Positions 9,137-18,206 of a stretch of DNA of 64,000 nucleotides are shown here, piece after piece. Below the pieces are notes generated by a model. The model did not search any database. It was not told the origin of the DNA and was given only the letters and a program-made list of their open reading frames with translations. Where the stretch lies: the NCBI GenBank assembly GCA_036675265.1, contig JAKFFJ010000050.1, positions 1 to 64,000 on the forward strand, read 5' to 3'. How positions within the stretch are numbered: position 1 is the first letter of the stretch; every line of letters begins with the position of its first letter. This stretch comes from CAMPJU01 sp036675265 (lineage in GTDB: Bacteria > Pseudomonadota > Gammaproteobacteria > Xanthomonadales > Xanthomonadaceae). The translations under genes and the position numbers were made by a program.

Positions 9137-10264
9137 TCAAGCCAGGCCGGCTGCTTCGATCGCGCGGAACAGCAGGTAGGCGACGCCGCCCGCGGCGGGG
9201 ATCGTCAGGATCCACGCCCAGATCATCTTCTCGACGACGGTCCACTTGAGCGCATTGAAGCGCTTGGCGGTGCCGACGCCCATGATGGCCGAGCTGATGT
9301 TGTGGGTCGTCGACACCGGGATGCCCAGCGAGGAGGCCGCGAGGATCACCGAGGCGCCGGCGGTTTCCGCGGCGAAGCCATGGATCGGGTGGAGCTTCAC
9401 CAGCTTGTGCCCGAGCGTCTTGATGATCCGCCAGCCGCCCGCCGCGGTGCCGGCCGCCATCACCAGTGCGCAGGTGACCTTGATCCACAGGTCGATGTCA
9501 CCCTCGGTGATCGCCTCCGGCGACGGGTGGAGGAACGCGAGCCAGCCGGGCAGCGCATCCAGCACCCCGTTGGACTGCGCGCTCACCAGCAGCAGCGCGA
9601 TGATGCCCATGGTCTTCTGCGCATCGTTCATGCCGTGGGCGAAGCCCATGCCCGCGGCGCTCACCATCTGGCTCTTGCCGAAGAAGGCGTTGACCCAGCG
9701 CGGGCGTGCGAGCCGGGCCAGCGCACCACCCGCCTTGACCATCATCGATATCAGGAAGAACAGCACGCCCATCACCAGGAACCCGGCGATGAAGCCGAGC
9801 ACGGGCGAGGTGACCATCGGGACGATCACCTTCCACAGGACGCCGCCGCTTTTCCAGACCGGTTCCGCCGGGACGGACCAGAGGATCGCCCCGAAGTTGT
9901 CGTTGGCCGCGGCCAGTGCGGCGCCGACCAGTCCGCCGATCAGCGCGTGCGACGACGATGACGGCAAGCCGAGCCACCAGGTGATCAGGTTCCAGACGAT
10001 GCCGCCCAGCAATGCGCAGAGGATCAACTGCGCCCCCACGTCCACGACGCCGACGTCGATGAGGCCCGACGCGATCGTCTTGGCGACGGCGGTGCCGGCC
10101 AGCGCGCCGATCAGGTTGGTGCTCGCCGCCAGGCCCACCGCCTGCATCGGCGAGAGCACCTTGGTGGCCACCACCGTCGCGATGGAGTTGGCGGTGTCGT
10201 GGAAGCCGTTGATGTACTCGAAGACGAGTGCCGTGATGACCACGACGATGACGAACGTGAGCAT
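9137..10264 (-). CDS. pit: Inorganic phosphate transporter, PiT family
   Basis: 375-residue inner-membrane permease with about ten helices, the size of bacterial PiT proteins. The duplicated PiT signature is visible: GFHDTANSIATVV near the N-terminus and GFAHGMNDAQKTMG in the C-terminal half, plus SSSSHALIGGLVGA and PVSTTHNISSAIMG. PiT proteins move metal-phosphate complexes by proton symport. It lies 11 bases downstream of a DUF47 gene, the usual partner. Confidence 0.93.
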   Translation of the reverse strand: MLTFVIVVVITALVFEYINGFHDTANSIATVVATKVLSPMQAVGLAASTNLIGALAGTAVAKTIASGLIDVGVVDVGAQLILCALLGGIVWNLITWWLGLPSSSSHALIGGLVGAALAAANDNFGAILWSVPAEPVWKSGGVLWKVIVPMVTSPVLGFIAGFLVMGVLFFLISMMVKAGGALARLARPRWVNAFFGKSQMVSAAGMGFAHGMNDAQKTMGIIALLLVSAQSNGVLDALPGWLAFLHPSPEAITEGDIDLWIKVTCALVMAAGTAAGGWRIIKTLGHKLVKLHPIHGFAAETAGASVILAASSLGIPVSTTHNISSAIMGVGTAKRFNALKWTVVEKMIWAWILTIPAAGGVAYLLFRAIEAAGLA

Positions 10265-10275
10265 CGCGGCGGTCC

Positions 10276-10902
10276 TTACGAGTTCTTGAGCACGATCTCG
10301 TAGGCCACCACGCCGGCCTCGCGGCAGCGGTCGATGGCCTTCTCGAGGATCTCGAAGAACTCCTTGAGCAGGAACATCTGCAGGTGGTCGAGCTTGCCGG
10401 AATAGATGTCGCGGTAGAGCTCGAGCATCAGCCGGTCGGCCTCGTTCTCGATCGAGCGCAGCTTGTCGCTGAGCTCCTTCATCTGGTCCAGGCGCATCTT
10501 CGGGAGCGCACGCACCATTTGCACCACCACCTCGGCGGCCTTCTCGAGCATCGCCGCGCGCGGCGCGAAGTCGATGTGCGCCAGGTGCTGGGTCGCCAAC
10601 GAGTAGCGCTCGGCGAACTTCTCGACCTGCTTGGGGATGCGATACAGCGCCGAGCCGAGCGCCTCGATGTCCTCGCGCTCGATCGGGGTGATGAACGCGT
10701 CAACGAGCGCCTGGCTGATCCGGTCCGATGCCTGCCGCTCGCGCTGGCGGGCCAGCTTGAAGGCGTCCAGCGCGGGGACGCGATCGTCGGCGCGCAGCAT
10801 CTCGTGCAGGGCGCGGGTGGCGTCATGGCCGGCCACGGCGGCGTCCTCGAGCAGGGTGTAGAACTGCTTGCCCTGGCCGAACATCGTCTGCAGGGAGAAC
10901 AT
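10276..10902 (-). CDS. DUF47 / PhoU-like phosphate transport regulator
   Basis: 208-residue all-helical protein of the DUF47 family (TIGR00153 type). Helices carry the acidic metal-binding pattern of PhoU-like proteins (ERQASDRISQALVDAFITPIEREDIEAL is the core, residues about 53-80). It is upstream of, and almost certainly co-transcribed with, the PiT transporter. Family members are thought to act with PiT permeases to control phosphate uptake. Confidence 0.88.
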   Translation of the reverse strand: MFSLQTMFGQGKQFYTLLEDAAVAGHDATRALHEMLRADDRVPALDAFKLARQRERQASDRISQALVDAFITPIEREDIEALGSALYRIPKQVEKFAERYSLATQHLAHIDFAPRAAMLEKAAEVVVQMVRALPKMRLDQMKELSDKLRSIENEADRLMLELYRDIYSGKLDHLQMFLLKEFFEILEKAIDRCREAGVVAYEIVLKNS

Positions 10903-10943
10903 GGGTGGCTCGCAGGCTTGGCACGGGGGCCGGATGGTCGGCG

Positions 10944-10967
10944 ATTATGACAGCCCTTTGTTATGAT
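10944..10967. promoter_or_regulatory. Candidate overlapping -10 elements, DUF47-pit and CNNM operons
   Basis: In the 148-base divergent gap, CATAAT (minus strand, 10949-10944) and TATGAT (plus strand, 10962-10967) each match the -10 consensus in five of six bases. No good -35 is seen for either, so these are position-supported guesses. Confidence 0.35.
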
Positions 10968-11050
10968 CGCGCGCCACGCCGCCGGCTCCGGCGGCCACGC
11001 CCCCTGCATGGACGACCCCGACCCTTCACGACGACGCACAGGCCAACGGC

Positions 11051-12361
11051 ATGCTTGAGCTGCTCGTCGTCGTTGCCCTGATCGCGCTCAACGCGTTCTT
11101 CGCGCTGTCGGAGATGGCGCTGATGACCTCGCGCAAGCTTCGGCTCAAGCAGATGGCCGAGGACAGCCGCGGCGCGCGCAAGGCACTGGCCCTGGTGGAG
11201 CATCCAGACCGGCTGCTGTCCACCGTCCAGGTCGGCATCACCCTGATCGGCGTGCTCACCGGCGTGTTCGGCGGCGAGGCCATCGGCCTGCTCATCGCCG
11301 GCTGGCTGGAGGGGGTGTGGCCCGCCGCCCGCGAGTACGCCGAAGGCATCGGCATCGGCACCGCGGTCGGCCTGATCACCGCGGCGCAGGTCATCTTCGG
11401 CGAGTTGATCCCGAAGCGGCTCGCATTGACGGACCCGGAGCGGATCGCCAGCCTGGTCGGCATCCCGCTGGCCGCAATCGCCAATGCCGCCAAGCCCGTC
11501 GTGCTGGCGCTGACGTGGATCAACCGCGGCGTGCTGCGGCTGCTGGGCTTCCGCGACGACGCGCGCAGCCAGATCAGCGAGGAGGAGATCCGCTTCCTGC
11601 TGAGCGAGAGCCACGAGCAGGGCGTGATCGACGCGGACGAGCGCAACATGATGCATCGCGTCCTGCGCCTGGGCGACCGCGACGCCGAGAGCCTGATGAC
11701 GCCGCGCATGCGCATCGCCTGGCTGGACGCGGCGGCGCCGTTCGAGGACAACCTGGCGACCATGCGGCAGACGCCGTTCTCGCGCTATCCGGTGTATCGC
11801 GGCGGCGATGCCGACGTGCTCGGCATCCTGGAGGTGAAGTCGCTGCTCGACCGCCTGGACGAGCGTGCCCCGGACCTGTTCCGGGAGCTGCGCCAGGCGC
11901 TGTTCGTCTCCGAGTCGACGCCGGCGCTGAAGTTGCTCGAGATCTTCCGCGAGGAGCAGCAGTCGCTGGCGCTGGTGGTCGACGAATACGGCGACGTCAC
12001 CGGCATCGTGACGGTCAACGACCTGCTGGGCGCGGTGATCGGCCGCGGGTCCGCAGGTGGCGACAGCAGCGCCGCCGCGCCGCCGGTGGTCGAACGCGAC
12101 GACGGGTCGTTGCTGGTCGATGGCGCGCTGCCGGTCGACGAGCTGCGCGAGCTGTTCGGTGGCGGACCGCTGCCTGGCGAGGACGAGCACGACTACCACA
12201 CGGCCGCCGGCATGGCGATCGCGCACTTCGGCCGGATCCCGAACGCGGGCGAGCACTTCGACTGGCGCGGCTGGCGCATCGAGGTGGTCGACCTGGACGG
12301 GCCGCGCGTGGACAAGCTGCTGTTCTCGCGCGTCGCGCCCGACGAAAGCGTCGAGGAATGA
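11051..12361 (+). CDS. CNNM/HlyC-CorC family transporter protein (DUF21, CBS pair, CorC_HlyC)
   Basis: 436 residues in the standard order: N-terminal DUF21/CNNM membrane domain with about four helices (ALNAFFALSEMALMTSRKLRLKQ at residues 10-32), a CBS-pair region (about 205-330, TVNDLLGAVIG at its end), and a C-terminal CorC_HlyC domain ending near 432. Often annotated hemolysin-like or YtfL-like; relatives export or sense Mg2+ or Co2+, but the substrate here is unproven. Its stop overlaps the ExoD start (ATGA). Confidence 0.88.
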   Translation: MLELLVVVALIALNAFFALSEMALMTSRKLRLKQMAEDSRGARKALALVEHPDRLLSTVQVGITLIGVLTGVFGGEAIGLLIAGWLEGVWPAAREYAEGIGIGTAVGLITAAQVIFGELIPKRLALTDPERIASLVGIPLAAIANAAKPVVLALTWINRGVLRLLGFRDDARSQISEEEIRFLLSESHEQGVIDADERNMMHRVLRLGDRDAESLMTPRMRIAWLDAAAPFEDNLATMRQTPFSRYPVYRGGDADVLGILEVKSLLDRLDERAPDLFRELRQALFVSESTPALKLLEIFREEQQSLALVVDEYGDVTGIVTVNDLLGAVIGRGSAGGDSSAAAPPVVERDDGSLLVDGALPVDELRELFGGGPLPGEDEHDYHTAAGMAIAHFGRIPNAGEHFDWRGWRIEVVDLDGPRVDKLLFSRVAPDESVEE

Positions 12362-12972
12362 AACGACCCCGCGAGGCCGGCACCCGCGCGCTGCTCGACG
12401 GTTTCGCCGAGGGCGATCCCGGCGACCTGCTGACCCTGCGGCTGCTGCTCACGGGGCTGGGCCGGCGGGCGTTCGGCATGCTGCTGTTCGTGTCGGTCCT
12501 GCCGGCCTTCATCCCGGTGCCGGTGGGGGGCGCGATCAGCGGCCCGCTGGTGGTGCTGATCGGCGTGCAACTGCTGTTGATGCGGCGGCGCCCGTGGCTG
12601 CCGCGCTTCATCGCCGAACGCGGCTTCCACCGCCAGGCGCTGGTGCGGTTCGACCGCATGATCTCGCCGGTCCTCGCCAGGCTCGAGCACCTGATCCGCC
12701 CACGCCTGTCGTCGCTGCTGGAGCAACGCGGCGCCGCGGCCCTGACGGGACTGTTGCTGGTCCTGCTGGGCGTGCTGCTGTCGCTGCCCATCCCGCTGAC
12801 CAACTACCTGTTCGGCGGGCTGCTGCTGCTGTTCGCGCTGGCGCTGCTGGAGCGCGACGGGGCGCTGATGCTGGTGGCGTGGGTCGGCGGCACCGTCGCG
12901 ATCGTGGTGTTCGGGGTGCTGTCGGGAAGCCTGCTGGAGACGATCACGCCCTGGATCGACCTGTTGATCTGA
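12358..12972 (+). CDS. ExoD-family membrane protein (exopolysaccharide synthesis)
   Basis: 204 residues; the N-terminal soluble helix LLDGFAEGDPGDLLTLRLLL and the patterns GRRAFGMLLFVSVLPAFIPVPVGG and SGPLVVLIGVQLLLMRRRPWLP match ExoD (pfam06055), followed by two to three C-terminal membrane helices. ExoD influences exopolysaccharide production and alkaline tolerance in rhizobia; its molecular activity is unknown. It starts within the stop of the preceding CNNM gene, so the two are translationally coupled. Confidence 0.85.
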   Translation: MKRPREAGTRALLDGFAEGDPGDLLTLRLLLTGLGRRAFGMLLFVSVLPAFIPVPVGGAISGPLVVLIGVQLLLMRRRPWLPRFIAERGFHRQALVRFDRMISPVLARLEHLIRPRLSSLLEQRGAAALTGLLLVLLGVLLSLPIPLTNYLFGGLLLLFALALLERDGALMLVAWVGGTVAIVVFGVLSGSLLETITPWIDLLI

Positions 12973-12974
12973 CG

Positions 12975-13028
12975 CTGTCATCCCCGCGAAAGCGGGGATC
13001 CATGGATTCCGGCCTTCGCGGGATTGAC
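12975..13028. repeat. Dispersed hairpin repeat (TCATCCCCGC type) in convergent gap
   Basis: ATCCCCGC-GAAA-GCGGGGAT (12980-12999) forms a perfect 8-bp stem, followed by CCATGGATTCCGGCC and TTCGCGGG. Elements of this wording are scattered between genes in many beta- and gammaproteobacteria. It lies between the ends of two convergent genes and could serve as a bidirectional transcription block, though no T-run follows. Confidence 0.65.
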
Positions 13029-13032
13029 GGAT

Positions 13033-15162
13033 TCAGATGAGCAATTCGGCGAAGGCATCCGCGCTCATCGGGTGGCCCAGCCAGTAGCCCTGGGCCAGGT
13101 CGCAGCCTCGTTCGCGCAGGACCGCGTACTGGCCTTCCTTCTCCACGCCTTCGGCCACGACCGTGATCGCCAGCGAATGGGCCATCGCGATGATCGCGGT
13201 GGTCAGCGCCAGGTCGTCCGGGTCGCGCAGGACGTCGGCGACGAAGCTGCGGTCGATCTTGACCCCGTCGACCGGCACGCGACGCAGGTGGCTCAGCCCG
13301 GAGAAACCCGTGCCGAAGTCGTCCAGCCACACCTTGACGCCGGTGTCGCGCAGGCGCGTCAGCATCGCGTGCGCATGCGTCTCGTCGCCGATCACGGCCG
13401 TCTCGGTCAGTTCCAGGTGCAGGCGCGAGGCATCCAGCCCGGTTTCCAGCAGGCAGGTCGCGACGATCTGCGGCAGGTCGCCGCTGCGCAGCTGCCGGGG
13501 CGACACGTTGACCGACACGAACAGCGGGTCGCCATCACGCAACGAGCGTTCCCAGTGCACCGCATCGCTGCAGGCGACGCGCAGCACCTGCGGGCCGATC
13601 GTCTCGATCAGGCCGCTTTGTTCGGCGACGTCGATGAACACCGAGGGCGCGATCTGGCCGTATTCCGGGTGGTTCCAGCGCAGCAGCGCTTCCGCGCCGA
13701 CCAGCCGGCGGTCCGCCAGCCGGATCAGTGGCTGGTACGCCAGCGTGAGCTCGCCGCGGTCCCAGGCGCCGCGCAGCTCGTGCTCCAGGCGCACGCGGCG
13801 CTCGACGGCCTGGTCCATCGCGCGGCTGTAGAAGCGGTGGCAGTTCTTGCCGGCCACCTTCGCCTGGTACATGGCGATGTCGCCGTTCTTCATCAGCATG
13901 GTGGCGCTGGCCGCGTCCTCTGGGAACAACGTCACGCCGATCGACGTGCCGAGGAACACCTGCCGGTCCTGCAGGACGATCGGGCGCCCGAGTTCCTGCA
14001 CCAGCGTCTCGGCCAGGCGGGTGGCGGTCTCGCGGATGTCCTCGCGGCCCGGCCCGTCGTCGACCAGCACCACGAACTCGTCGCCGCCGAACCGCGCGAG
14101 CAGCGCATCCCCGCCGCCGATGCGGGTGACGGACTCGCGGATGCGGCTGGCGAACTGCAACAGCACCTGGTCGCCGGCATCGTGGCCCAGGGTGTCGTTG
14201 ATGCGCTTGAAGTCGTCGATGTCCGCGAACAGCAGCGCCACCTGCCGGCTGGCGCCCCCGAGCTGCAACAGGCGCTGGTCGAGCTGCTCGCGGAACGCCA
14301 GGCGGTTGGACAGCCCGGTGAGCGCGTCGGTATAGGCCATGCGCCGGATGTCGCGATCGTGGCGCGCGACGCTGGTGCTCATCCGGCCGAATGCGCGCAC
14401 CAGGTCGCCGATCTCGTCGCTGCGGCGGCTGTCGGGGATCGGCGCGTCGAAGTTGCCGGCCTCGATCTGGCGCGCGGCATCGGCCAGCTGGCGCACCGGC
14501 GCGACGAGCGTGCTTTGCACCGCCCACACCAGCAACGCGCCCAGGACCAGCAGCGCAAGGCCCAGCGTGGCGATCCATGCGAGCTGCACCCCGCCGACCG
14601 CCTCGAGCCGCTGGCGCATGCCGCCGAGCGCCTGTCCGTGCGCGGCACGCACGGCATCGAGCGAGTAGCCGATGCGCACCCCGCCCAGGCGCTGGCCGCC
14701 GAGCATCAACGGGCTGGAGACATCCATCAGCCCTTCCGACCATTGCACGTGCAACTTGCGCGCGGACACGGCCTCGTAGGCGAGCGGGTCGTCCATGCGG
14801 GTGCCGTAGCCCGGAATCGCCGCGCTGCCGTCGTGGATCACGTTGCCTTCCGCGTCGAACACCAGCACGTACTCCACGTCCGGCTGGGCCAGGGCGCCAC
14901 GCGCGAGCTCGCCGATCGCATCCAGGTCGAAGTAGTACAGCGGATTGGTCAACGCGTCGGCCAGCTGCGCCACGGCACCCTCGCCGCGGCGCTTCAGGCT
15001 GTCGCCGACGAGCGTGCGCATGGCCTCGCCGCTCACGCCCTCGACCTCGCGCTGCATCGCTTCCTGGCGGTACCAGAGCCCGGCGACCAGGCCGAGCACG
15101 ACCAGCAGCGCCAGCGCCATCGTCACGACGACGCGGCCCCGCAACCCCAGGGCCTGCCTCAC
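13033..15162 (-). CDS. Membrane GGDEF/EAL cyclic-di-GMP enzyme with periplasmic sensor and HAMP
   Basis: 709 residues. Order: helix 11-30, periplasmic sensor loop 31-190 (YYFDLDAIGELARG, YVLVFDAEGNVIHDGS resemble a small Cache-type domain), helix about 195-215, HAMP 216-268, GGDEF 272-440 with intact GGDEF (residues 359-363), EAL 450-700 with intact EALLRW and later LDDFGTGFS. Both halves look catalytically competent; I see no RxxD inhibition site at the usual distance. It could make or degrade c-di-GMP. The GTG at 15162 overlaps the stop of the PhnD-like gene, so the binding protein and enzyme probably form one sensing unit. Confidence 0.9.
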   Translation of the reverse strand: MRQALGLRGRVVVTMALALLVVLGLVAGLWYRQEAMQREVEGVSGEAMRTLVGDSLKRRGEGAVAQLADALTNPLYYFDLDAIGELARGALAQPDVEYVLVFDAEGNVIHDGSAAIPGYGTRMDDPLAYEAVSARKLHVQWSEGLMDVSSPLMLGGQRLGGVRIGYSLDAVRAAHGQALGGMRQRLEAVGGVQLAWIATLGLALLVLGALLVWAVQSTLVAPVRQLADAARQIEAGNFDAPIPDSRRSDEIGDLVRAFGRMSTSVARHDRDIRRMAYTDALTGLSNRLAFREQLDQRLLQLGGASRQVALLFADIDDFKRINDTLGHDAGDQVLLQFASRIRESVTRIGGGDALLARFGGDEFVVLVDDGPGREDIRETATRLAETLVQELGRPIVLQDRQVFLGTSIGVTLFPEDAASATMLMKNGDIAMYQAKVAGKNCHRFYSRAMDQAVERRVRLEHELRGAWDRGELTLAYQPLIRLADRRLVGAEALLRWNHPEYGQIAPSVFIDVAEQSGLIETIGPQVLRVACSDAVHWERSLRDGDPLFVSVNVSPRQLRSGDLPQIVATCLLETGLDASRLHLELTETAVIGDETHAHAMLTRLRDTGVKVWLDDFGTGFSGLSHLRRVPVDGVKIDRSFVADVLRDPDDLALTTAIIAMAHSLAITVVAEGVEKEGQYAVLRERGCDLAQGYWLGHPMSADAFAELLI

Positions 15163-16085
15163 TCGACCTCCGTGCGCACGCGCTGCACGCCCTTGCCCAA
15201 GCGGTCGAAGGCGTCCAGCGCTTCCTTGTCCAGCGGCAGGAACCGGGTGGTCATGAAGAAGCCGAGCATCGCGTCGCGCGCGTCGGGATCGTTCGACGCC
15301 TGCAGCAGGAGTTCGCGCAGGCGCGCCTTCACCGCCGGGTCGAGGTCCCCGCGCACGAACTCGAGCGCGCGCGGGAACGCGGCGGTGCGCGCGATGACGC
15401 GCATGTCGTCCTTGAACGCCGGCGGCATCCGCAGCGGGTTGTCCCAGTCGATGCTGCTCATCACGCCCGCATCGACGAGGCCCTTGTGCACCCACGTGGC
15501 GATGTTCAGCTCCGAGCGCGCGAACAGGTAGCCGACGGCGGGCGCCTGCGGCTTGTCGATCGGCGAGAGGAGGATCTCGAGCGGATGGCCGGCCTCCAGC
15601 AGCGCCGCGGCCGGCGCGAAGTACGCGCTGGTGGAGTTGCGACGCTGGAACGCGATGCTGCGCCCCCCCAGGTCGGCGAGCGACCCGAGGCCACTGTCCC
15701 CGCGCGCGAAGAACACCGCGTGGTAATCGCGCACGCCGTCGCGCTCGGTCAGGAGCAGCGGCTCGGCACCGGCGCGGTCCTGCAGCAGGACACCGGCGGC
15801 GGCGGTCTCGGTGACCCAGTCCACGCGCCCGCGGCGCAGGTAGCTCGCCATCTGCTGTTCGTCGCGGGCCATCAGGATGCGGCCCTCGCGGATGCCCACG
15901 TCCGCCATGCGCGGCACCAGGTAGTCGAGCAGCGGCTTGAGCTGCCGGTAATGCGCCTTCGGATCGTCGCTGATGCGGCCGAGCACGAGCACGTGCGAGT
16001 CGTCCGCGGCGCGTGCCTGCGGAGCCATGGCGAGGAGCGCGCAGGCCCCCAGCACCACGGCGGCGAAGTGGCGTGACAACTGCAA
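15159..16085 (-). CDS. PhnD-like periplasmic substrate-binding protein
   Basis: 308 residues with a cleavable signal peptide (AAVVLGACALLAMAPQARA, cut near residue 26) and the two-lobed PhnD fold (pfam12974 type): VLGRISDDPKAHYRQLKPLLDYL at the start, RGRVDWVTETAAAGVLL, ADLGGRSIAFQRRNSTSAY. No ABC permease or ATPase is adjacent; instead its stop overlaps the start of a GGDEF/EAL gene, which implies a sensory rather than transport role. Ligand unknown (phosphonate, phosphite or other oxyanions are family ligands). Confidence 0.85.
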   Translation of the reverse strand: MQLSRHFAAVVLGACALLAMAPQARAADDSHVLVLGRISDDPKAHYRQLKPLLDYLVPRMADVGIREGRILMARDEQQMASYLRRGRVDWVTETAAAGVLLQDRAGAEPLLLTERDGVRDYHAVFFARGDSGLGSLADLGGRSIAFQRRNSTSAYFAPAAALLEAGHPLEILLSPIDKPQAPAVGYLFARSELNIATWVHKGLVDAGVMSSIDWDNPLRMPPAFKDDMRVIARTAAFPRALEFVRGDLDPAVKARLRELLLQASNDPDARDAMLGFFMTTRFLPLDKEALDAFDRLGKGVQRVRTEVE

Positions 16086-16174
16086 GGAGATCCCCGGGAC
16101 GACGACTACGGCTGGCGCAGCCTATCGCAGATCCGACGGCGCGCGAACCGCGCCGGGGGACGGATCGGGCACGG

Positions 16175-16963
16175 TCATCCGGAACCCGGGCGGCCGGCCA
16201 GGCGGGCCATCCGCTGGGCATCGGCCAGCACCCCCCGGAGCAGCCGGATTTCGGCTTCCGTGGGGGCGGCGCGCAGGTAGAGGCGGCGCAACTTGCGCAG
16301 GGCCGATTCGGGCGCCCTGCCCTTGTGGAAGTCGATGGCGTCCAGGGTGTCCGCGAGCTGGGTGAAGAAGCCTTCCAGCTGGGCGTGGGTGGCTTGCCCT
16401 CCGCCCTCCTCCCCGGCCGTGGCGGGCGTGGCGGGCATGGTGGACCGGGGATCGGCGGCAAGCAGGGCCAACCGGGTCTCGTAGGCCAGCACCTGGACCG
16501 CGGCCGCCAGGTTCAGCGAGCTGTAGCCGGGGTCCGCCGGGATGTGGACCGCGGCATGGCACAGCTGGAGTTCCGCGTTGTCCAGGCCGGTGCGCTCGCG
16601 CCCGAACACGAGGGCTGCCTCGACGCCTCCGGCAGCGACCCGGACGGTGCGTTCGGCCGCTTCGCGCGGGGACAGCTCATCGAGCGGCACGCGCCGGCTG
16701 CGCGCGGTGCAGCCGAGCACGTGGCGGCAGTCGGCGATGGCCTCGGCCAGGGTCTCGACGATGGCCGCGCCGGCAAGCAGGTCGTCGGCGCCCGCCGCCA
16801 GTGCCTGCGACTCGGCATTCGGCAGCTTCTCCGGTGCGACGAGCACCAGGCGCGAGAGGCCCATGGTCTTCATCGCGCGCGCGGCGGAGCCGATGTTGCC
16901 GGGATGCTGGGTGCCGACCAGCACGATGCGGATGCGGCCGGCGGCGTCTGCGAGGGGCTCCAT
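16175..16963 (-). CDS. trmJ: tRNA (cytidine/uridine-2'-O-)-methyltransferase TrmJ
   Basis: 262-residue SPOUT methyltransferase. Motif 1 NIGSAARAMKTMGL (about 22-35), motif 2 FGRERTGLDNAELQ (about 118-131), motif 3 GYSSLNLAAAVQV (about 143-155) form the AdoMet-binding trefoil knot; the C-terminal helical extension is typical of TrmJ, which methylates position 32 of tRNAs. The start at 16963 is where homology begins; the longer frame overlaps suhB. It is divergent from suhB, as in many gammaproteobacteria. Confidence 0.9.
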   Translation of the reverse strand: MEPLADAAGRIRIVLVGTQHPGNIGSAARAMKTMGLSRLVLVAPEKLPNAESQALAAGADDLLAGAAIVETLAEAIADCRHVLGCTARSRRVPLDELSPREAAERTVRVAAGGVEAALVFGRERTGLDNAELQLCHAAVHIPADPGYSSLNLAAAVQVLAYETRLALLAADPRSTMPATPATAGEEGGGQATHAQLEGFFTQLADTLDAIDFHKGRAPESALRKLRRLYLRAAPTEAEIRLLRGVLADAQRMARLAGRPGSG

Positions 16964-17006
16964 GCCGCGAATGGTAAACTCCGCGACCCTTTTCGTAGCC
17001 CCCGCC

Positions 17007-17840
17007 ATGCTCAAGCCCGTCGTCAACATCATGGTCAAGGCGGCGCGCGCCGGCGGCAACGAGCTGCTGCGCCACATGACCCGCCTGGACGCGCTGAACG
17101 TGGTGGAGAAGGAGCGCCTGGACTACGCCAGCGAGGTCGACGAGAAGGCCGAGGCCGCGATCGTCAAGGAACTGCGCAAGGCCTACCCGGACTACGCGAT
17201 CCTCGGCGAGGAAGGCGGCGAGCAGCGGGGCCACCGCGCGGGCGCGCGTTCCACGTTCGTCATCGACCCGCTGGACGGCACGAGCAACTACCTGCGCGGC
17301 TTCCCGCACTGGTGCGTGTCGATCGCGCTGGTGGAGAACGGCGAGCCGCAGCACGGCGTGGTGTTCGATCCGCTGCGCAACGAGCTGTTCACCGCCAGCA
17401 AGGGCAGTGGCGCGGTGCTCAACGACCACCGCATCCGCGTGTCCGAGCGCAAGGAACTGGCCGGCGCGATGCTGACGACCGGCTTCCCGCCGCGCGAGCG
17501 CAGCCGCGCAGGCGCCCAGCTCGACTGCATCCGCGAGCTGCTGAAGGAGGCCGAGGACATCCGCCGCACCGGTTCGGCCGCGCTGGACCTGGCGTACGTG
17601 GCCTGCGGCCGCAGCGACGGCTACTTCGAGGCCGGCGTGAAGCCGTGGGACATCGCGGCCGGCATCCTGCTGGTCCGCGAGGCCGGCGGCCGGGTCACGG
17701 ATTTCCGCGGCTCCGGCACGGGCCCGGTCGACGCGCGCGGCACCGCCGGCCGGCCGCTGCTGGCGGCGAACCTGAAGCTGGGCGACGCCCTGCAGAAGGT
17801 GATCGTCTCCTCGGGCTACGCCAAGACATTCAACGCCTGA
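17007..17840 (+). CDS. suhB: Inositol-1-monophosphatase SuhB
   Basis: 277 residues of the Mg2+-dependent inositol monophosphatase family: GEEGG (metal-binding Glu, about 71-75), DPLDGTSNYLRGFP (about 90-103, Asp metal ligands), GSAALDLAYVACGRSDGYFE and KPWDIAAG (third Asp ligand). In E. coli SuhB also joins the ribosomal RNA antitermination complex. WDIAAG and DGT motifs are intact, so the enzyme should be active. It starts 43 bases from trmJ on the opposite strand. Confidence 0.93.
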   Translation: MLKPVVNIMVKAARAGGNELLRHMTRLDALNVVEKERLDYASEVDEKAEAAIVKELRKAYPDYAILGEEGGEQRGHRAGARSTFVIDPLDGTSNYLRGFPHWCVSIALVENGEPQHGVVFDPLRNELFTASKGSGAVLNDHRIRVSERKELAGAMLTTGFPPRERSRAGAQLDCIRELLKEAEDIRRTGSAALDLAYVACGRSDGYFEAGVKPWDIAAGILLVREAGGRVTDFRGSGTGPVDARGTAGRPLLAANLKLGDALQKVIVSSGYAKTFNA

Positions 17841-18206
17841 GCCGAGCGCCAATGCTGCGAAGTTTTTTCGCCAAGGGCCGGCGCGCATCGGGGTGTTGTC
17901 TCGGGCCGCCGTCGTGCATGGGCGTGGTTTGTCCGGCGTGACGGCGTCCTGCCTTTAACGCCGGCCGCAGGCCATCCATGGCCTGCTCAAACCACGCCCA
18001 TGCACGCCGACGGCCTCCGGTTCCAGCCGGCGCGCCGAGGCGGTTGCGTTTGCTTTTGGGTCTCCACAAGCCAGCGATGTCGCAAGGCGCGGTCGTGGGG
18101 CCGTGGCGGGACACTCAGCGCCATGGATGGCGCTGAGTAGCCTACATGGATGTACTTGCGGCGTGTCCCGGCACGGCACCACGGCCGCGCCCCGAGCACG
18201 TCACCG
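17841..18206. repeat. Palindrome-rich non-coding region between suhB and secF
   Basis: 366 bases in a convergent gap with three nested or adjacent inverted repeats: a perfect 19-bp pair (CGTGCATGGGCGTGGTTTG at 17913-17931 and its complement at 17988-18006), an inner hairpin GCAGGCCAT/ATGGCCTGC (17967-17986), and CTCAGCGCCAT/ATGGCGCTGAG (18114-18137). Short open frames on both strands cross it, but they follow the palindromes and have no ribosome sites. It looks like a family of dispersed intergenic elements rather than a gene. Confidence 0.7.

Noticed and set aside
13024..15531. Plus-strand open frame of 835 codons opposite the GGDEF/EAL gene
   Set aside because: Antisense shadow; the minus strand has complete GGDEF and EAL domains with catalytic motifs.
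17830..18199. Several short minus-strand frames in the suhB-secF gap
   Set aside because: They follow the palindromic repeats, have no ribosome site and no homology I recognise; best explained as spurious frames in a dispersed element.
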